NCBI GenBank assembly: GCA_012959845.1
Contig: DUCL01000209.1
Location: 1-12,784, forward strand
From: Candidatus Poseidoniales archaeon
Lineage (GTDB): Archaea; Thermoplasmatota; Poseidoniia; Poseidoniales; Poseidoniaceae
DNA: 12,784 nt
Direction: 5' to 3'
Shown: in pieces, positions 1 to 7,829 of the stretch
Layout: every line of letters starts with the position of its first letter
How positions within the stretch are numbered: position 1 is the first letter of the stretch
Translations under genes and position numbers: made by a program
Notes under the pieces: generated by a model
Told to the model about the DNA's origin: nothing
Databases searched by the model: none
The model's input: only the letters and a program-made list of their open reading frames with translations

Positions 1-1431
1 GATAATTGTCTACGCGACATTAATCCATTGCAAGAAGACTATGATGGAGATGGTGCTGGAGATATGTGCGACATTGATGATGATGATGATGGAGTCATTG
101 ATGATGTGGATGATTGCCCACAAGGGGATATGCAATGGCAAAGTGATTCTTCCTCCGATTATGATGGCGATGGATGTCAAGATTCTACTGAAGATTATGA
201 CGATGACGAAGATGGAATTTTTGATACTAACGACCTTTGTCCTTTAGGTTCTTTAGGGTGGGTGTCTAACCTAGAAGACGATATTGAAGGAGATGGTTGT
301 GCAGATTGGGATACTGATGAAGATGGATTGATTGACCAAATGGACAATTGCCCAACATTATACAATCCATTACAAGCAGATTTAGATGATGACCAAATTG
401 GTGATATTTGTGATAGCGATGAAGACGGAGACGGGGTTGAAATCCCTCAAGACCTTTGCCCTCACGACCTAAATCCATGGTTGTCAGACATACTAAATGA
501 CTATGATTCCGATGGCTGCCAAGATTCGATAAATGATTTCGATGATGATGCAGATACAATTCTGGATATCAATGATGAGTGCCCGTTGGGATACATAGGC
601 TGGGGAGCAAATGCTAGTACCTTTGACCATGATGGTGATGGTTGTCACGACCAAATAGAGGATAATGATGACGACAATGATGGCTTTATTGACGAAGAAG
701 ACAATTGCCCCAATGGGATTGTAGGGATTCCTCAAGGGGGCCAAGATGAAGATAATGATGGTTGTATTGATTCAGCCGAAGATGATGATGACGATAACGA
801 TGGAATCGAAGATTCCGTTGACCAATGTCCTAGAACACCAACATTAACCATGGTATCGGGTTCTGGTTGTAGCCAATATCAATTGGATGATGATTTAGAT
901 GGTGTTGTTAACGCAGAGGATATTTGTCTAAACAGCAAACCGAGCGTTGCAGTTGATGAACAAGGCTGTGAGAAATTAGTATTAGATCAAACACCACCCG
1001 AATCAATGGCTGAAAATTCACCTTTCAATTTGACTAATTTCTTCTTTTTACTAGCCATTCTAATGGGAGTTGTTGCGGTATATATTTCCAATATGAAACC
1101 AAAGAGGAGTAATGCAACATTACCACCTCCTGTCAATCCAATGGATGCACTAGAATCTTTAGATGAAGTAAAAACATTGGAAGCGGCAAGTCTTCAAGCA
1201 CTTCAAGCACTTCAATCTGCTGAGGAAGATGTTGCCAAGCCTGAAGCAGTCAGCGATGAGCCTGAAGCAGTCAGCGATGAGACTGAAGCGGTCAGCGATG
1301 AGACTGAAGCGGTCAGCGATGAGGTTGACTACTCCTCGATGACTGTAGTCCAATTGAAGGACCTCCTCAGAGAGGCTGGCAAGACCGTGTCAGGGAAGAA
1401 GGCCGAACTTGTTGAGCGCCTGCAAGAGTGA
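1..1431 (+). CDS. Membrane-anchored TSP3-repeat surface protein with C-terminal SAP motif (5' end missing)
   Basis: The reading frame is open from base 1, and the first codons already read as a TSP3 repeat (DNCLRDINPLQ), so the start lies upstream of the window; 476 residues are visible. Residues 1 to about 310 are Asp-rich thrombospondin type-3-like repeats, alternating units such as DYDGDGCQD and DDDNDGFIDEEDNCP, a family whose Asp clusters bind calcium and whose cysteines usually form disulfides. A single hydrophobic helix follows (bases about 1036-1089, FFFLLAILMGVVAVYI), then the basic stop-transfer stretch KPKR. The tail after it is presumably cytoplasmic: Gln/Ala/Glu-rich, with four 7-residue repeats (bases 1240-1323), ending in a SAP-like motif (about 1339-1428, TVVQLKDLLREAGKTVSGKK and onward to ELVERL). 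SAP motifs in other proteins bind DNA or RNA. The last 110 bases are about 55% GC against about 43% in the repeats. The function is unknown; a surface or adhesion role is inferred. The stop codon directly abuts the leuS stop codon. Confidence 0.85.
   Translation, partial: DNCLRDINPLQEDYDGDGAGDMCDIDDDDDGVIDDVDDCPQGDMQWQSDSSSDYDGDGCQDSTEDYDDDEDGIFDTNDLCPLGSLGWVSNLEDDIEGDGCADWDTDEDGLIDQMDNCPTLYNPLQADLDDDQIGDICDSDEDGDGVEIPQDLCPHDLNPWLSDILNDYDSDGCQDSINDFDDDADTILDINDECPLGYIGWGANASTFDHDGDGCHDQIEDNDDDNDGFIDEEDNCPNGIVGIPQGGQDEDNDGCIDSAEDDDDDNDGIEDSVDQCPRTPTLTMVSGSGCSQYQLDDDLDGVVNAEDICLNSKPSVAVDEQGCEKLVLDQTPPESMAENSPFNLTNFFFLLAILMGVVAVYISNMKPKRSNATLPPPVNPMDALESLDEVKTLEAASLQALQALQSAEEDVAKPEAVSDEPEAVSDETEAVSDETEAVSDEVDYSSMTVVQLKDLLREAGKTVSGKKAELVERLQE
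1240..1323 (+). repeat. Four tandem 21-bp coding repeats (PEAVSDE / TEAVSDE)
   Basis: Four in-frame, gap-free 21-base units start at 1240, 1261, 1282 and 1303. Units 1 and 2 are identical to each other and encode PEAVSDE; units 3 and 4 are identical to each other and encode TEAVSDE. They differ only in the first base of the unit (C or A) and a synonymous GCA/GCG change. A shorter 9-base tandem repeat (cttcaagca, encoding LQA) lies just upstream at 1192-1209. The near-perfect DNA identity suggests recent slippage or unequal exchange. The repeat forms an acidic linker between the membrane helix and the SAP motif. Confidence 0.9.
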
Positions 1432-4251
1432 TTAATTGTACACTACTGCTGGACCAAGAGGTACTGCTGCACCTGCTCGTTGAGTTGTATCTTGTTGAGA
1501 TTCTCCAACAACAAATGAAATACTTTCAAGCCCTAAATCAACAGCGATGAAGTCACTTCGATGTTGTAATACCTGTTGTTCATTCAAATCACTCAATATC
1601 ACTGAACGTGAATAGTCATCCCATTTGAATAATTGTGGGAGCATTTTCTTGCCCCAATAACCCATTATCTCACCCTTTCTTTGGCCTTGACAGATTTCCA
1701 TTTGCGAGAGGATTGGAATGAATGCCTTTGGATTTCCTCCCGAGATGATGAAGTCCAATGCAGTTTTTGCTAAATCTCGTTTCCAGTGAGGGCTAATAAC
1801 AACAATTGCTGATTTTGCTCCATTTTCTAAATGGCGCTCAGCGATATTCTTGATTTTTCGAGCAGATTCAAGGAATGAACGCATGTATGCTTCCGCATCC
1901 AAAATGGATTGGTGCTGTTTACTCACATTTCCAGGGTTGTGGAATATCGCTGCAGAGATTAAATTCTCGTGCCCTAAAACATGCCACCAATCTTCAGCCA
2001 TATGCGGTGTTGAGATTGAAATCAAATGAGCCCAAACGCTGAGTAATTCTTGTCCAACTGCCGGATTCAATCCGCCTCTGCGGATATACCAATTGATATC
2101 TTTTGGAATTTCATAATGAGAGATTTCAACTGCTCGTCGCAAATCATAAATGTCCATTGCTTGTATGAATTCACAACTACGTTGACGAATTCTCGCTCGT
2201 AACCAATCGTCCATTGCCGATTCATTTCCGTTCCATGAAAGGATAGTTTCAGGCATATTTCGTAGAGATTGCATTACTCTATTATTGGCTTCTAATGCGG
2301 TATCAGACCAAGCCATCCCTGCGGTTGGATTTGCTGCGAAGAGAATGAATAATCGAACAGTATCTGCTCCATATGTCTCAATCATGTCTTCTGGTGAAAC
2401 AGTATTGCCAAGTGATTTACTCATTTTTGCACTACGTTCTCCCAACTCAGAATTACACTGGGGGCATGGAGAGCCTGCATGGTCAACTGATAGCGTGATA
2501 GCGCAAGTATCACACCAAGGTGCGCCCTTGTTTACCATTCCTTGACACAATAACTCATTGAATGGTTCATCTATATCATGAAGTCCTAAGTCGCGTAATG
2601 CCTTTGTGAAAAATCGGGCATAAATCAAATGCATCTGCGCGTGTTCAATTCCACCACAATAGAAGTCTACATTCATCCAATGATTGGCAACTTCCTTATC
2701 AAAACAAAAATCATCATTCATCGCATCGGTATAGCGCCAATAATACCACGAAGAATCAACGAAGGTATCCATTGTATCGGTTTCTCTTCGAGATGCTTTG
2801 CCGCATTTAGGACAATCAGCAGCTAGGAAAGATTCAGAAGTTTCCAAGGCATTGCCGTGACCAAAGGCAACATCCCTAGGTAATTCAACCGGAAGGTCAG
2901 ATTCAGGAACAGGTACAGCACCGCAGTCATCACAGTGAATTACTGGAATTGGAGTACCCCAATAGCGCTGTCGAGAAATTAGCCATGGTCTAATTCCCCA
3001 TTGAACTAAACCTTCTCCCTTATCCATTTCTTCAAGTTTAGAAATCATCGCCTGCTTTGCATCTTCTCCAAATAGGCCATCAAATCCTTCTAATCCAGAG
3101 TTGACCATCCATCCCAATTCAGTTTTTGCCTTTTTCAATTCTTCATCGGGACTAGCATCTTCTTGCATAACAAGAACTTGCTTGATTGGAATATTGTATT
3201 GCTTTGCGAATTCGAAATCACGCTCATCATGACCTGGGACGGCCATAACTGCACCTGTTCCATAGGAGGCAATAACGAAATTACCGACCCATATTGGAAT
3301 CAGTTCTCCAGTGAGTGGATGGATGGCATTGCGCCCTAAAGGCACCCCCTTCTTTATTTTCAGAATCTTTTTATCAAAATCAGACATTGCCGCGGTTTCG
3401 TCTTTCAACTGCTTCCATCCTTCCTCATATTGAGATCCTTCAACCAATGTTTGTGCTAGTTGATGTTCGGTTGCAAGGGTGACAAATGTAACGCCGAACA
3501 ATGTGTCAGGTCTAGTCGTGAAGACTCTAATTTTTTCATCACTGCCCTCTATTGCAAATTCTATCTCTGCACCCTCTGACCGGCCTAACCAATCCTGCTG
3601 TAGAGATTTGACATTTGCAGGGAAATCAATGGTTTCCAAACCATCCAATAATTGTTGAGCATATTTTGGTGTATCCAAAAACCATTGAAGGCTATTCTTC
3701 TGCCTAACATTGTCCTTACAGCGCCAACAGCGCCCATTTTTCACTTGTTCATTAGCCAATACGGTCTCACATGAATCGCACCAATTCACAGGTGCATATT
3801 TCCGATATGCCAATCCATTTTCTAAGAATTTGGTGAAGAACCATTGATTCCATTTGTAATATCTCGGTTCATGACTCATGACAATTCGTCGCCAATCATA
3901 AGAAAAACCCATCCTTTTGATTTGTGTAGTAATACTTTCCATGTTTTTCTTAGTAATGTCATAAGGATGCATTCCTTCCTGTATCGCTGCATTTTCAGCA
4001 GGCATTCCAAATGAATCAAACCCTATTGGATATAGAACATTAAAGCCCATCATTCGCTTATAGCGGGCTACTGCATCACCAATTGAATAATTTCTAACGT
4101 GACCCATATGCATTTTGCCAGAAGGATATGGGTACATTTCTAGACAATAAAATGGTGGTTTTTGAGGGTCTATATTGGCTTCAAAAACTTGAGAATCTGC
4201 CCATTTTTTCTGCCAAACAACTTCATCGTTTGGAGAGAACTCGTCAGCCAT
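1432..4251 (-). CDS. leuS: Leucyl-tRNA synthetase, bacterial-type core with archaeal-like C-terminus
   Basis: This cytoplasmic class I aminoacyl-tRNA synthetase (939 residues) charges tRNA-Leu with leucine using ATP. It carries the HIGH-type signature HMGH at residues 48-51 and KMSKS at 609-613. The zinc-type cysteines CDSC and CWRC (158-178) come before the editing domain, which is the bacterial order. The CP1 editing domain (about 222-420) keeps the Thr-rich TTRPDT (245-250) and the Asp of GHDERD (residue 345), so proofreading looks intact. A second Cys4 pair lies at 440-483 and a third at 580-599, just before KMSKS. The region after about 790 does not look like a bacterial LeuRS tail; its 'VVISPHWKRDLAKTA' stretch resembles archaeal C-terminal tRNA-binding domains. 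The start is set at MADEFSP, because the 16-codon upstream extension (MWCQSQ...) is unlike the family and runs through a palindrome. The gene is convergent with the TSP3 gene (0-base gap) and divergent from the sugar kinase. No TATA-like box is evident. Confidence 0.97.
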   Translation of the reverse strand: MADEFSPNDEVVWQKKWADSQVFEANIDPQKPPFYCLEMYPYPSGKMHMGHVRNYSIGDAVARYKRMMGFNVLYPIGFDSFGMPAENAAIQEGMHPYDITKKNMESITTQIKRMGFSYDWRRIVMSHEPRYYKWNQWFFTKFLENGLAYRKYAPVNWCDSCETVLANEQVKNGRCWRCKDNVRQKNSLQWFLDTPKYAQQLLDGLETIDFPANVKSLQQDWLGRSEGAEIEFAIEGSDEKIRVFTTRPDTLFGVTFVTLATEHQLAQTLVEGSQYEEGWKQLKDETAAMSDFDKKILKIKKGVPLGRNAIHPLTGELIPIWVGNFVIASYGTGAVMAVPGHDERDFEFAKQYNIPIKQVLVMQEDASPDEELKKAKTELGWMVNSGLEGFDGLFGEDAKQAMISKLEEMDKGEGLVQWGIRPWLISRQRYWGTPIPVIHCDDCGAVPVPESDLPVELPRDVAFGHGNALETSESFLAADCPKCGKASRRETDTMDTFVDSSWYYWRYTDAMNDDFCFDKEVANHWMNVDFYCGGIEHAQMHLIYARFFTKALRDLGLHDIDEPFNELLCQGMVNKGAPWCDTCAITLSVDHAGSPCPQCNSELGERSAKMSKSLGNTVSPEDMIETYGADTVRLFILFAANPTAGMAWSDTALEANNRVMQSLRNMPETILSWNGNESAMDDWLRARIRQRSCEFIQAMDIYDLRRAVEISHYEIPKDINWYIRRGGLNPAVGQELLSVWAHLISISTPHMAEDWWHVLGHENLISAAIFHNPGNVSKQHQSILDAEAYMRSFLESARKIKNIAERHLENGAKSAIVVISPHWKRDLAKTALDFIISGGNPKAFIPILSQMEICQGQRKGEIMGYWGKKMLPQLFKWDDYSRSVILSDLNEQQVLQHRSDFIAVDLGLESISFVVGESQQDTTQRAGAAVPLGPAVVYN

Positions 4252-4261
4252 TGGGAACACC

Positions 4262-4278
4262 CGCCCCCATAGGGGGCG
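4262..4278. promoter_or_regulatory. 17-bp GC-rich palindrome upstream of leuS
   Basis: The sequence CGCCCCC-ATA-GGGGGCG is a perfect inverted repeat with 7-base arms and a 3-base centre, 10 bases upstream of the leuS ATG, inside the 93-base gap between leuS and the divergent sugar kinase. A second copy with the same CCCCATAGGGG core lies at 7830-7846, also just upstream of a minus-strand start. It may be an operator or a 5'-leader hairpin. The rest of the gap (4279-4344) shows no TATA-like element. Confidence 0.6.
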
Positions 4279-4344
4279 AGTCTGCGACTGACACCACATT
4301 CTTCAATGCGACTCTTGATGAGGTGTGTCTGATGTGCCTAATTC

Positions 4345-5220
4345 ATGGGTAGAGAAATCGCCGTGCGTTGTCCGACAAGGATAGATTTGGCCGGAGGTTG
4401 GAGTGATGTTCCTGCATATTGCAATAGCAATAGCGGGGAAGTAGTCAATGTTGCAATAACTCATTATGTGACAGCGAAAAAAACATTTGACAATAATAGA
4501 AGATTAACTGTCCAGTATTCAACAGATGTACCCATCGGTTCAGGCTTAGGGACTTCAGGGGCAATGAATGTGGCGTTATTAGCCGCAATTGATGACAGTG
4601 GAAGAAAGCCTGAAGAAATTGCTGAAATGGCCTTTCAATTCGAATCCATCTTAGGAAATACAGGTGGGCGTCAAGACCAATGGGCAAGTGCATTAGGGGG
4701 AATAAACCATTTGACATTTAATGGAGATAATGTAGAGGTCAACCGATTGAATCCATCAATAGAATTTCGCACCTGGTTACAAAATCATCTATTATTATTT
4801 GATAGTAAGATTCAACATATCTCAGGTGAGTTACATGATACTATTTGGAAGAAATTCCACGCCAATGATGAAGAGGTCATGCAAGGATTAGACATGATTC
4901 GGGGGGCTGGATTAGTGATGGCAGAGGCAATTCGCGAAGAAGATATTTACCAAGTTGTAGATTCAGTTAGAATGGTTATGTTGGGAGTGGATCTTTTGGA
5001 TGAAAAATTACACGACCCATTTCGTCAAGTTCTAACACCCTTAGAACAAATCGGATGCGCATTGGCTTGGAAAGCAATGGGTGCTGGAGGTGGTGGTGTC
5101 GTCGGCGTAATAATTGAGGGTGGAGAGAAATCAAAATCAACAATATTAGATGCGACCAATTCAGCAGGATGGTCACAATTACACTGGGCGATAGAGGACT
5201 CAGGCGTTACGCAGCAATAG
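4345..5220 (+). CDS. GHMP-family sugar kinase, heptose 7-phosphate kinase (HddA)-like
   Basis: This is a small-molecule kinase of the galactokinase/homoserine kinase/mevalonate kinase/phosphomevalonate kinase superfamily, 291 residues, presumably cytoplasmic. The N-terminal 'PTRIDLAGGWSDVP' (residues 10-23) is typical of the HddA / fucokinase branch (RIxLAGGxTD). The ATP-binding loop is PIGSGLGTSGA (63-73). 'GGRQDQWASALGGIN' (107-121) carries the probable catalytic Asp at 111. The C-terminal glycine-rich motif is GAGGGG (246-251). It is somewhat shorter than bacterial HddA proteins as I recall them (over 300 residues). In bacteria that enzyme makes heptose 1,7-bisphosphate for nucleotide-heptose used in surface glycans; here the substrate is not deducible, and a fucose- or heptose-like sugar phosphate is a guess. 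No partner (isomerase, phosphatase, nucleotidyltransferase) is adjacent. The start is the first ATG consistent with the family N-terminus; no clear Shine-Dalgarno precedes it. The stop lies 5 bases from the convergent regulator gene, and a T5 run at 5230-5234 could serve as a terminator. Confidence 0.88.
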   Translation: MGREIAVRCPTRIDLAGGWSDVPAYCNSNSGEVVNVAITHYVTAKKTFDNNRRLTVQYSTDVPIGSGLGTSGAMNVALLAAIDDSGRKPEEIAEMAFQFESILGNTGGRQDQWASALGGINHLTFNGDNVEVNRLNPSIEFRTWLQNHLLLFDSKIQHISGELHDTIWKKFHANDEEVMQGLDMIRGAGLVMAEAIREEDIYQVVDSVRMVMLGVDLLDEKLHDPFRQVLTPLEQIGCALAWKAMGAGGGGVVGVIIEGGEKSKSTILDATNSAGWSQLHWAIEDSGVTQQ

Positions 5221-5225
5221 AGAAA

Positions 5226-7826
5226 TCAATTTTTCTTGGTGAAATCATTATTAGTTTCCAGTAAGAAAATCGCTTCCCGCGTTAATTTGTATCTATTGCG
5301 TACACCCATCTTTCGCTTTTCGACAAGTCCGAACTTTTGTAAAGTTCGCAGGTGATGCGAGACTAATTGTTGAGACTTTTCTAATCTGTCAGCTAATTCG
5401 GACTGTGTAGGGAATTCGCCAAGAGTTCCATCAATGTCTAGCAGGGATAGAATCTTTCCTTGCAGGCTATTTGGGTCTGGAGATAGTGGTGGAACAGGCA
5501 ATACATCATCGCTCATATGCGGCTGGAGTTGGTTTGTTAACGGATAGAATCGGACTAAGCGTCCATCCTTTCTTCTCCAAATGCTTTCTTCATTTTCTAA
5601 GATTCTAATATGGTGGGTAATTTGTCCATTAGACATTTCCAAGGCACCCATTAAGGCTCGGAAGTGGCAACCTGGATTCGCTGTTAAGTATCCCATCAAA
5701 CGACCACGTTGGAATCTCCCATCAGTTGTTTCATGTGTTTTTCCAATTAAACCGAAGAGCCACAATCCAGCAGCAGTTGAAGGGATTCTCACCGATTCAG
5801 TATTGAGGACAATAAGTACTATCATCGACAAAATAGATGTTGTTGAAGCAATGACAAGGAGAGTAGGTGCTATTATGATCGCCTCTTCTTGAACTGCCCG
5901 TGTAATTGTTTTTTCTTCCTTCACTTCCTCCATAGGGAGTTGTTTTTCTGGACTTTCACTTTCAACATTTGTTACTTGAATACTGCCGATATTGAAGTTA
6001 TTACACTCGAAAGATCCTTCTGCGCTTTGGACTTGATATGACCCACTCCATCCCTGCTGAGGTGCCCATCCACCGACTCCGCGGCCAAGTAATACTTGCC
6101 CTTCTTCATTTGAATTGAAAATCCAACATGTTCCGCTTTCAGTAACGACTCCACTCCAGAAACCAGTCAGAACCCTTGAATGAACAGTTTGCTGTGTTTC
6201 GGAGTTTTCAATATCAACGCTTTGTGCTGGTTCAGTCAAAGGCCAGGTGAAATCAATCTGAGCCATACTAACCGGGTTGGTCTGCAATTCTATTATGAGG
6301 ACATAATCTCCATCAGGCAAATCATTTTGCATCATGTCAATCATTGAAACATCATCTATTTGCATTGTAGTAGGGTTGTTAAAACCTTGATACTTTAGCA
6401 GTATTAATCGTCCATCTCTATCATCGCAAAGTGAACGGTGACGGTGCACTTCTTGCCCGTTATCATCATAGATGTTCGCAGAAACTCCGCAAGGTCCAAC
6501 CCATCTCATTTCCACTTCGGTAATCTTCGGAAGTAGGTCAAGTGCGATTTGCAAATTATTATCCGAAGAACTCAGGTGAGTTACTATTTCAAGGTCTAAA
6601 GGCGATGAACAATCGGTAGCGCTGACCCTTTCGTATGTTATTTGGTGTGCAGAAGAAGCATAGTATTCTGGCACTTCCACTAGTACATTGTATGTTCCAG
6701 AAGGAACTTCACAACCTTGCAAATCGGTGAAAGACCAATCGTCTAATGAAATTACTAATTGTTCATTATTGCTGAGAACATTGTCTATTTCAATTTGATT
6801 ACAAGTCTTTGTCATCCGTGAATCAAATACCACTCGGCCGCGGTCATCGATTATCCACATTTCTGCCTTGCAAGTATTGGTGAAAGTTAGTACCTTTTCG
6901 CTTTCACCAACATTGGTTAGTAGTAAAGACGATTGCAATAATTCACCTTCGGAGAATAAGTTATCATTTGCTTGAAGAATTATGTCGGTTTGTAAGCCAG
7001 CGGCTCTTTCTTCGATATCGTTAATACCACTCTGTGAGATGTCCACGATGACACTTTGAGAGAGCGCTTTTCCAACATTGAATACTTCAATATTCAAGTC
7101 ACCACTAACCGTTTGGAAAGCGGGAATTAAGATGCTACCCAGTAATATTTGTTCACCTGAATGAATATTATCTTGTTCGCTAAAGCAAGGGAATTGCAGT
7201 TCAGTAATATCGGCTATTTGTGAAATTAATTTACATCCAGAATCATTTGGCATTGCAATAGAGTCTTTACTCGGATTGTACAAAGAAACTCCAAGGATTA
7301 GATTTTGATCATCCAATACCACTTGTTGACGATTGCTAACTGTTAATACCAATTCTAATTGTTGTGGTATTTCAGTGGAGGTTTGAATCTCCACTTGGAC
7401 TTCATCACTCAATGCGGTAGCAGAATGAACTGCGATAATTGTATACTGTCCAGAAGGGACATAAGTTCCCAGTCCATCTTTCAAATCCCAATTCAATCCT
7501 TCAAATTGTAATATCTCTCCATTTTCTAGATCAATATTTTGCGACTGTCCACGGCACGAAGTTGTGCCATCATAGACCACTTCATCGTTTGCGTTTAGAA
7601 CTTGAAGAATAACATCGCAAGAAGGGTCATTGTCAATACTTTGGAATGCACCATCATTGATGATATTTGCAGAGACGGTGATGATGTCACCTTGCTGATA
7701 CCAGTCTTTAGCACTGGCCTCATCAATCTGCATTTCGAGGTATACTTGATTGGCCTCTGAAGAAACTGCTGTGCTGAACGCGGAGATTACCAACATGGCC
7801 AGCAGCAGCATGACTCGCGGTTGCAT
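5226..7826 (-). CDS. Membrane-anchored one-component regulator: extracytoplasmic beta-sandwich repeats, one membrane helix, two winged helices
   Basis: The protein has 866 residues from MQPRVMLLLAMLV, a good signal peptide (about 1-24, hydrophobic core LLLAMLVISAF). The exported part holds four similar segments (about 27-148, 155-265, 278-400, 410-528), recalling BsuPI-type beta-sandwich domains; segments 1 and 3 share a VPSGxY end. Each carries a cysteine pair (70/91, 198/214, 319/342, 446/467). A different segment (545-620) carries 567/608. A membrane helix (about 649-674) is followed by a hydrophobic juxtamembrane patch (GLWLFGLIG). Two cytoplasmic winged helices follow: about 702-762 (NPGCHFRALMGALEMSNGQI) and 785-848 (ELADRLEKSQQLVSHHLRTL). 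This tandem is known from archaeal predicted regulators with an N-terminal membrane part. I infer that it senses an extracellular or envelope signal and acts on DNA from the membrane. An alternative start (MSDPTSPMGRP) at 7859 would add 11 residues and read through the palindrome. The gene diverges from the MBL hydrolase gene. The ligand and targets are unknown. Confidence 0.85.
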   Translation of the reverse strand: MQPRVMLLLAMLVISAFSTAVSSEANQVYLEMQIDEASAKDWYQQGDIITVSANIINDGAFQSIDNDPSCDVILQVLNANDEVVYDGTTSCRGQSQNIDLENGEILQFEGLNWDLKDGLGTYVPSGQYTIIAVHSATALSDEVQVEIQTSTEIPQQLELVLTVSNRQQVVLDDQNLILGVSLYNPSKDSIAMPNDSGCKLISQIADITELQFPCFSEQDNIHSGEQILLGSILIPAFQTVSGDLNIEVFNVGKALSQSVIVDISQSGINDIEERAAGLQTDIILQANDNLFSEGELLQSSLLLTNVGESEKVLTFTNTCKAEMWIIDDRGRVVFDSRMTKTCNQIEIDNVLSNNEQLVISLDDWSFTDLQGCEVPSGTYNVLVEVPEYYASSAHQITYERVSATDCSSPLDLEIVTHLSSSDNNLQIALDLLPKITEVEMRWVGPCGVSANIYDDNGQEVHRHRSLCDDRDGRLILLKYQGFNNPTTMQIDDVSMIDMMQNDLPDGDYVLIIELQTNPVSMAQIDFTWPLTEPAQSVDIENSETQQTVHSRVLTGFWSGVVTESGTCWIFNSNEEGQVLLGRGVGGWAPQQGWSGSYQVQSAEGSFECNNFNIGSIQVTNVESESPEKQLPMEEVKEEKTITRAVQEEAIIIAPTLLVIASTTSILSMIVLIVLNTESVRIPSTAAGLWLFGLIGKTHETTDGRFQRGRLMGYLTANPGCHFRALMGALEMSNGQITHHIRILENEESIWRRKDGRLVRFYPLTNQLQPHMSDDVLPVPPLSPDPNSLQGKILSLLDIDGTLGEFPTQSELADRLEKSQQLVSHHLRTLQKFGLVEKRKMGVRNRYKLTREAIFLLETNNDFTKKN

Positions 7827-7829
7827 CGG

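Noticed and set aside
41..744. Overlapping open frames in the Asp-rich region, on both strands.
   Set aside because: The repetitive GAT/GAC codons remove stops in other frames; the translations are low-complexity (Met-, His- and Ile-rich) and resemble no protein family.
28..1431. TTG at 28 as the start of the TSP3/SAP gene.
   Set aside because: The frame is open upstream to base 1 and codes for a normal TSP3 repeat, so the gene is truncated by the window edge rather than starting there.
4262..4278. The palindromes as intrinsic terminators.
   Set aside because: They lie upstream of starts in divergent gaps, where no gene ends, and are not followed by T runs on either strand.
4252..4299. A 16-codon N-terminal extension of LeuRS beginning at 4299.
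   Set aside because: The extension is not family-like and reads through the GC palindrome; MADEFSPNDEVVWQKKW is a normal LeuRS N-terminus.
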